In this document: piece by piece, positions 61,903 through 64,000 of the stretch
Numbering within the stretch: the stretch's first letter is position 1
Layout of the letters: every line of letters begins with the position of its first letter
Assembly (NCBI GenBank): GCA_003248865.1
Contig: QFPK01000001.1
Location: forward strand, 310,001-374,000
DNA from: Sphingomonas sp.
GTDB lineage: Bacteria > Pseudomonadota > Alphaproteobacteria > Sphingomonadales > Sphingomonadaceae
Length of the DNA: 64,000 nt
Direction of reading: 5' to 3'
The notes under the pieces: generated by a model
Told to the model about the DNA's origin: nothing
Seen by the model: the letters and a program-made list of their open reading frames with translations, nothing else
The model's database searches: none
Position numbers and translations under genes: made by a program

Positions 61903-62940
61903 ATGCGGGTTTCGAAAATGGCGGTTGCAGCGGCAGCCCTGCTGACGGTTTCGGTTGCGGCGCCGCCGCTTTCTTCCCCCGCATTTGCGCAGAAGGCATC
62001 GTCGAAGGCGGCCATTCCGTCGGCGGCGCTGCTGGAAGCGCAATTCGCCTTCCTCGCCAAGCAGACGGACGGCATTGTCGGTGTGGCTGTGCAGAAGGTC
62101 GGCTCCAGCGAGATCATGACGCTGAACAAGGGCGTCACCTTCCCGATGGCCAGCACCTTCAAGGTCGCGGTTGCGGCGCGCATCTTCGAGAAGATCGACA
62201 AGGGCGAACTGACCCTCGATCAGATTATTCCTGTGGACCCGAAGATTCTGGTCGGATCCTATGGGCTTGCAGTGATGACACCGCATGACGGCATCTCGCT
62301 GTCGGTGCACAACCTCCTGGAGTTGATGATCACGATCAGCGACAACACGTCGACCGACGTGCTGGTGCAGCTCGCAGGCGGCCCGGCCGCCGTGACCGAC
62401 TGGCTGACGCGGCATGGCATCAAGGGCCAGCGCATCGATGCGGATACCGCACATCTCATCTATCGTGCGCTGGACATCACGCCCGGCCCGGGCACTTTCA
62501 AGCAGAATGTCGAAGCTGCGTTCAAGGCCGATCCAGGCAAGCGTGAGCGCGACCAGAAACGGATTCCGAACGCGCCGTTCAATGCGGACCCGCGTGACAC
62601 CTCCACCCCGGAAGCGATGGTGCAGCTGCTGTTGCTGATCGAAAGCGGCAAGGCGCTCAGTGCAGACAGCACCAAGGAACTGCTTGCCATCATGGGGCGT
62701 TGCACAACAGGCGAGAAGCGGTTGAAGGGCCTGCTGCCGATCGGCACCGTTGTTGCGCACAAGACCGGCACATTGATGAGCGTCGCAAATGACGTGGGGT
62801 TCATCACCCTGCCGGATGGCAGCCGGTTTGCCATTGCGGTGTTCGTGAAGGGGGACACCAAGGGAACCGAAACACAGGATCGCGTCATCGCCGAAATGGC
62901 GCGCACCGCTTACGATTACTACGTGCTCGGCGGCCGTTGA
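61903..62940 (+). CDS. Class A beta-lactamase-fold serine hydrolase, E166 lacking
   Basis: Secreted, 345 residues, signal peptide MRVSKMAVAAAALLTVSVAAP... The fold's motifs are intact: S84-T-F-K87 (SxxK), S146-D-N148 (SDN) and K287-T-G289 (KTG). Aligning by length from SDN to the omega loop, the residue equal to E166 is Thr182 and N170 is Ile. The omega-loop region is extended by roughly 35 residues before RDTSTPEAM. Without the deacylating Glu, rapid penicillin hydrolysis is unlikely; D-peptide binding or a slow amidase/peptidase role seems more likely, but this is inference. Start behind AGGAAAGG. Confidence 0.87.
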   Translation: MRVSKMAVAAAALLTVSVAAPPLSSPAFAQKASSKAAIPSAALLEAQFAFLAKQTDGIVGVAVQKVGSSEIMTLNKGVTFPMASTFKVAVAARIFEKIDKGELTLDQIIPVDPKILVGSYGLAVMTPHDGISLSVHNLLELMITISDNTSTDVLVQLAGGPAAVTDWLTRHGIKGQRIDADTAHLIYRALDITPGPGTFKQNVEAAFKADPGKRERDQKRIPNAPFNADPRDTSTPEAMVQLLLLIESGKALSADSTKELLAIMGRCTTGEKRLKGLLPIGTVVAHKTGTLMSVANDVGFITLPDGSRFAIAVFVKGDTKGTETQDRVIAEMARTAYDYYVLGGR

Positions 62941-64000
62941 TGGCGCGCCGCTCCGCCGTCGCGCTGCTCCTCCTTGGTGCGGCGGCGGGGTTGCCGACTG
63001 CCGTGCAGGCTGCTCCGGCACAAGTCTCCCAGACACAGGTCTCTCAGAGCAAGCTTGTCCCGGCGATTGCCGCAGTCGAGGCGGCCGCACAGGCCGAGCT
63101 TGCCGACAAGCAGGTGCCCTCCATCGCGATTGCGGTTGTCGGCCGCAACGGAATCCTGTGGAGCGGCGCCTTCGGCCATTCCGATGCTGCAGGCAGCAGT
63201 GCCGCGACGGCGGATACCATCTATCGCGCCGGATCGGTGAGCAAGCTGTTCACAGACCTCGCCATCATGCGGCTGGTGGAACAGGGCAAGGTCGATCTTG
63301 ACGCGCCGGTCACCACTTACCTTCCCGATTTCCGGCCAACCAACCCCTATGGCGTTCCCATCACGCTGCGGCATCTGATGACGCACCGCAGCGGGCTGGT
63401 GCGGGAAGCGCCGCGCGGCCATTATTTCGACAATGAAGCGAAGGGGCAGGCCGATGCCGTCGCCAGCCTGAACGCGACGACGCTGGTGGCGAAGCCCGGC
63501 ACGCTCACCAAATATTCCAACGCTGGCATCGCGGTGGTCGGTGAGGTTGTCGCACGAGTGACGGGGCAGCCGTTCGAGCAGTCCGTGAAGGCGCTCGTGC
63601 TGGATCCGCTGAGCATGGAGGCCAGCGCCTTCAGCCGCAAGGCGCTGACGGCGCCGGTGGCCTTCTCGCAGATGGTGTCCTTCGATGGCGGGCGCTGGGA
63701 AGCGCCGCCGCTGGAGCTTGGGACACCGGCCGCCGGCAGCCTTTATACGAGCGCCAATGATCTGGCGCGGCTGGCGCAGGCGTTGCTGAACAAGGGCGCG
63801 TTGCCGAACGGCCGCCTGCTGACCGAAGCCAGCCTCTCCGAAATGTGGCGTGAGCAATATGAACCCGCCGGCGGGCGCCGCTTTGGTCTGGGATTCGCCC
63901 TTGGTGATATCGAGGGGCAGCGAACCCTGGGCCATGGCGGCGCCGTTTACGGCCATGTCGCGGATTTCCGCGTGATGCCCGAGGCCGGCATTGGCGTGGT
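62940..64000 (+). CDS. Class C beta-lactamase-family serine hydrolase, 3' end outside window
   Basis: The frame is open to the window edge (353 codons seen). Signal peptide MARRSAVALLLLGAAAG...; SxxK motif S99-V-S-K102, YSN at 192-194 and HGG (LGHGGAVYG) as the KTG-like triad. This family includes class C beta-lactamases, D-aminopeptidases and esterases. The start overlaps the preceding stop by one base (TGATG), so the TonB receptor, class A-fold protein and this hydrolase form one operon. Confidence 0.87.
   Translation, partial: MARRSAVALLLLGAAAGLPTAVQAAPAQVSQTQVSQSKLVPAIAAVEAAAQAELADKQVPSIAIAVVGRNGILWSGAFGHSDAAGSSAATADTIYRAGSVSKLFTDLAIMRLVEQGKVDLDAPVTTYLPDFRPTNPYGVPITLRHLMTHRSGLVREAPRGHYFDNEAKGQADAVASLNATTLVAKPGTLTKYSNAGIAVVGEVVARVTGQPFEQSVKALVLDPLSMEASAFSRKALTAPVAFSQMVSFDGGRWEAPPLELGTPAAGSLYTSANDLARLAQALLNKGALPNGRLLTEASLSEMWREQYEPAGGRRFGLGFALGDIEGQRTLGHGGAVYGHVADFRVMPEAGIGV

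Overview
The window is a high-GC chromosomal segment with no sign of plasmid, prophage or rRNA. Gene content points to an alphaproteobacterium, most likely Sphingomonadales: GapR (DUF2312), a TrcR/DUF1013 regulator, HrcA-GrpE/DnaK-DnaJ, paired HslV-HslU, two large TonB-dependent receptors, many secreted hydrolases, and alphaproteobacterial palindromic repeats. Genus cannot be fixed from the sequence alone.

Layout. 1-7.8 kb: end of an ABC-2 permease, argF-hslO, a small secreted protein, then hemW-rdgB-rph on the minus strand facing hrcA-grpE. 7.8-8.1 kb: the first copy of a structured intergenic repeat. 8.3-14.6 kb: a putative metalloprotease-like protein and a copper chaperone, dnaK-dnaJ plus a small ORF, and a Rossmann/RyR-domain protein. 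14.7-23 kb: AbgT and SLC13-type transporters, a compositionally odd lipoprotein/HTH pair, hslVU, DUF2157-GDYXXLXY. 23-36.9 kb: DUF1275, an S9 peptidase, a queuosine-precursor transporter with a MATE pump, gapR, M48 peptidase/YjgN, a Wzx-type flippase, an MFS carrier, a hydrolase and maeB. 36.9-43.5 kb: mutS, two L,D-transpeptidase-fold proteins, a quinone oxidoreductase and mntP behind a manganese riboswitch. 43.5-47.5 kb and 55.9-64 kb: two D-amino-acid utilisation blocks. Between them lie a SLOG/SLATT-like protein, trcR, a candidate small RNA, a pirin, infC, a TonB receptor and a shortened S41 peptidase.

Most notable: (i) a yybP-ykoY Mn riboswitch whose peripheral hairpin is triplicated in exact 18-nt steps; (ii) a family of about 230-nt structured repeats placed directly 3' of genes in four clear copies, one split by a second palindromic repeat; (iii) a probable D-amino-acid / N-acyl-D-amino-acid regulon. 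It combines an XRE-cupin regulator, two metal-site-variant deacylases, a DSD1-type PLP enzyme, DgcN, a TonB receptor, a class A beta-lactamase-fold protein lacking the E166 equivalent and a class C-type hydrolase, and the two blocks share an identical AT-rich 13-mer in their control regions.

The likely logic of the D-amino-acid blocks: the TonB receptor imports small peptides or acylated D-amino acids, the serine hydrolases and deacylases release D-amino acids, and DSD1 and DgcN feed them into central metabolism under control of the XRE-cupin protein. This model is inference from family knowledge and gene order.
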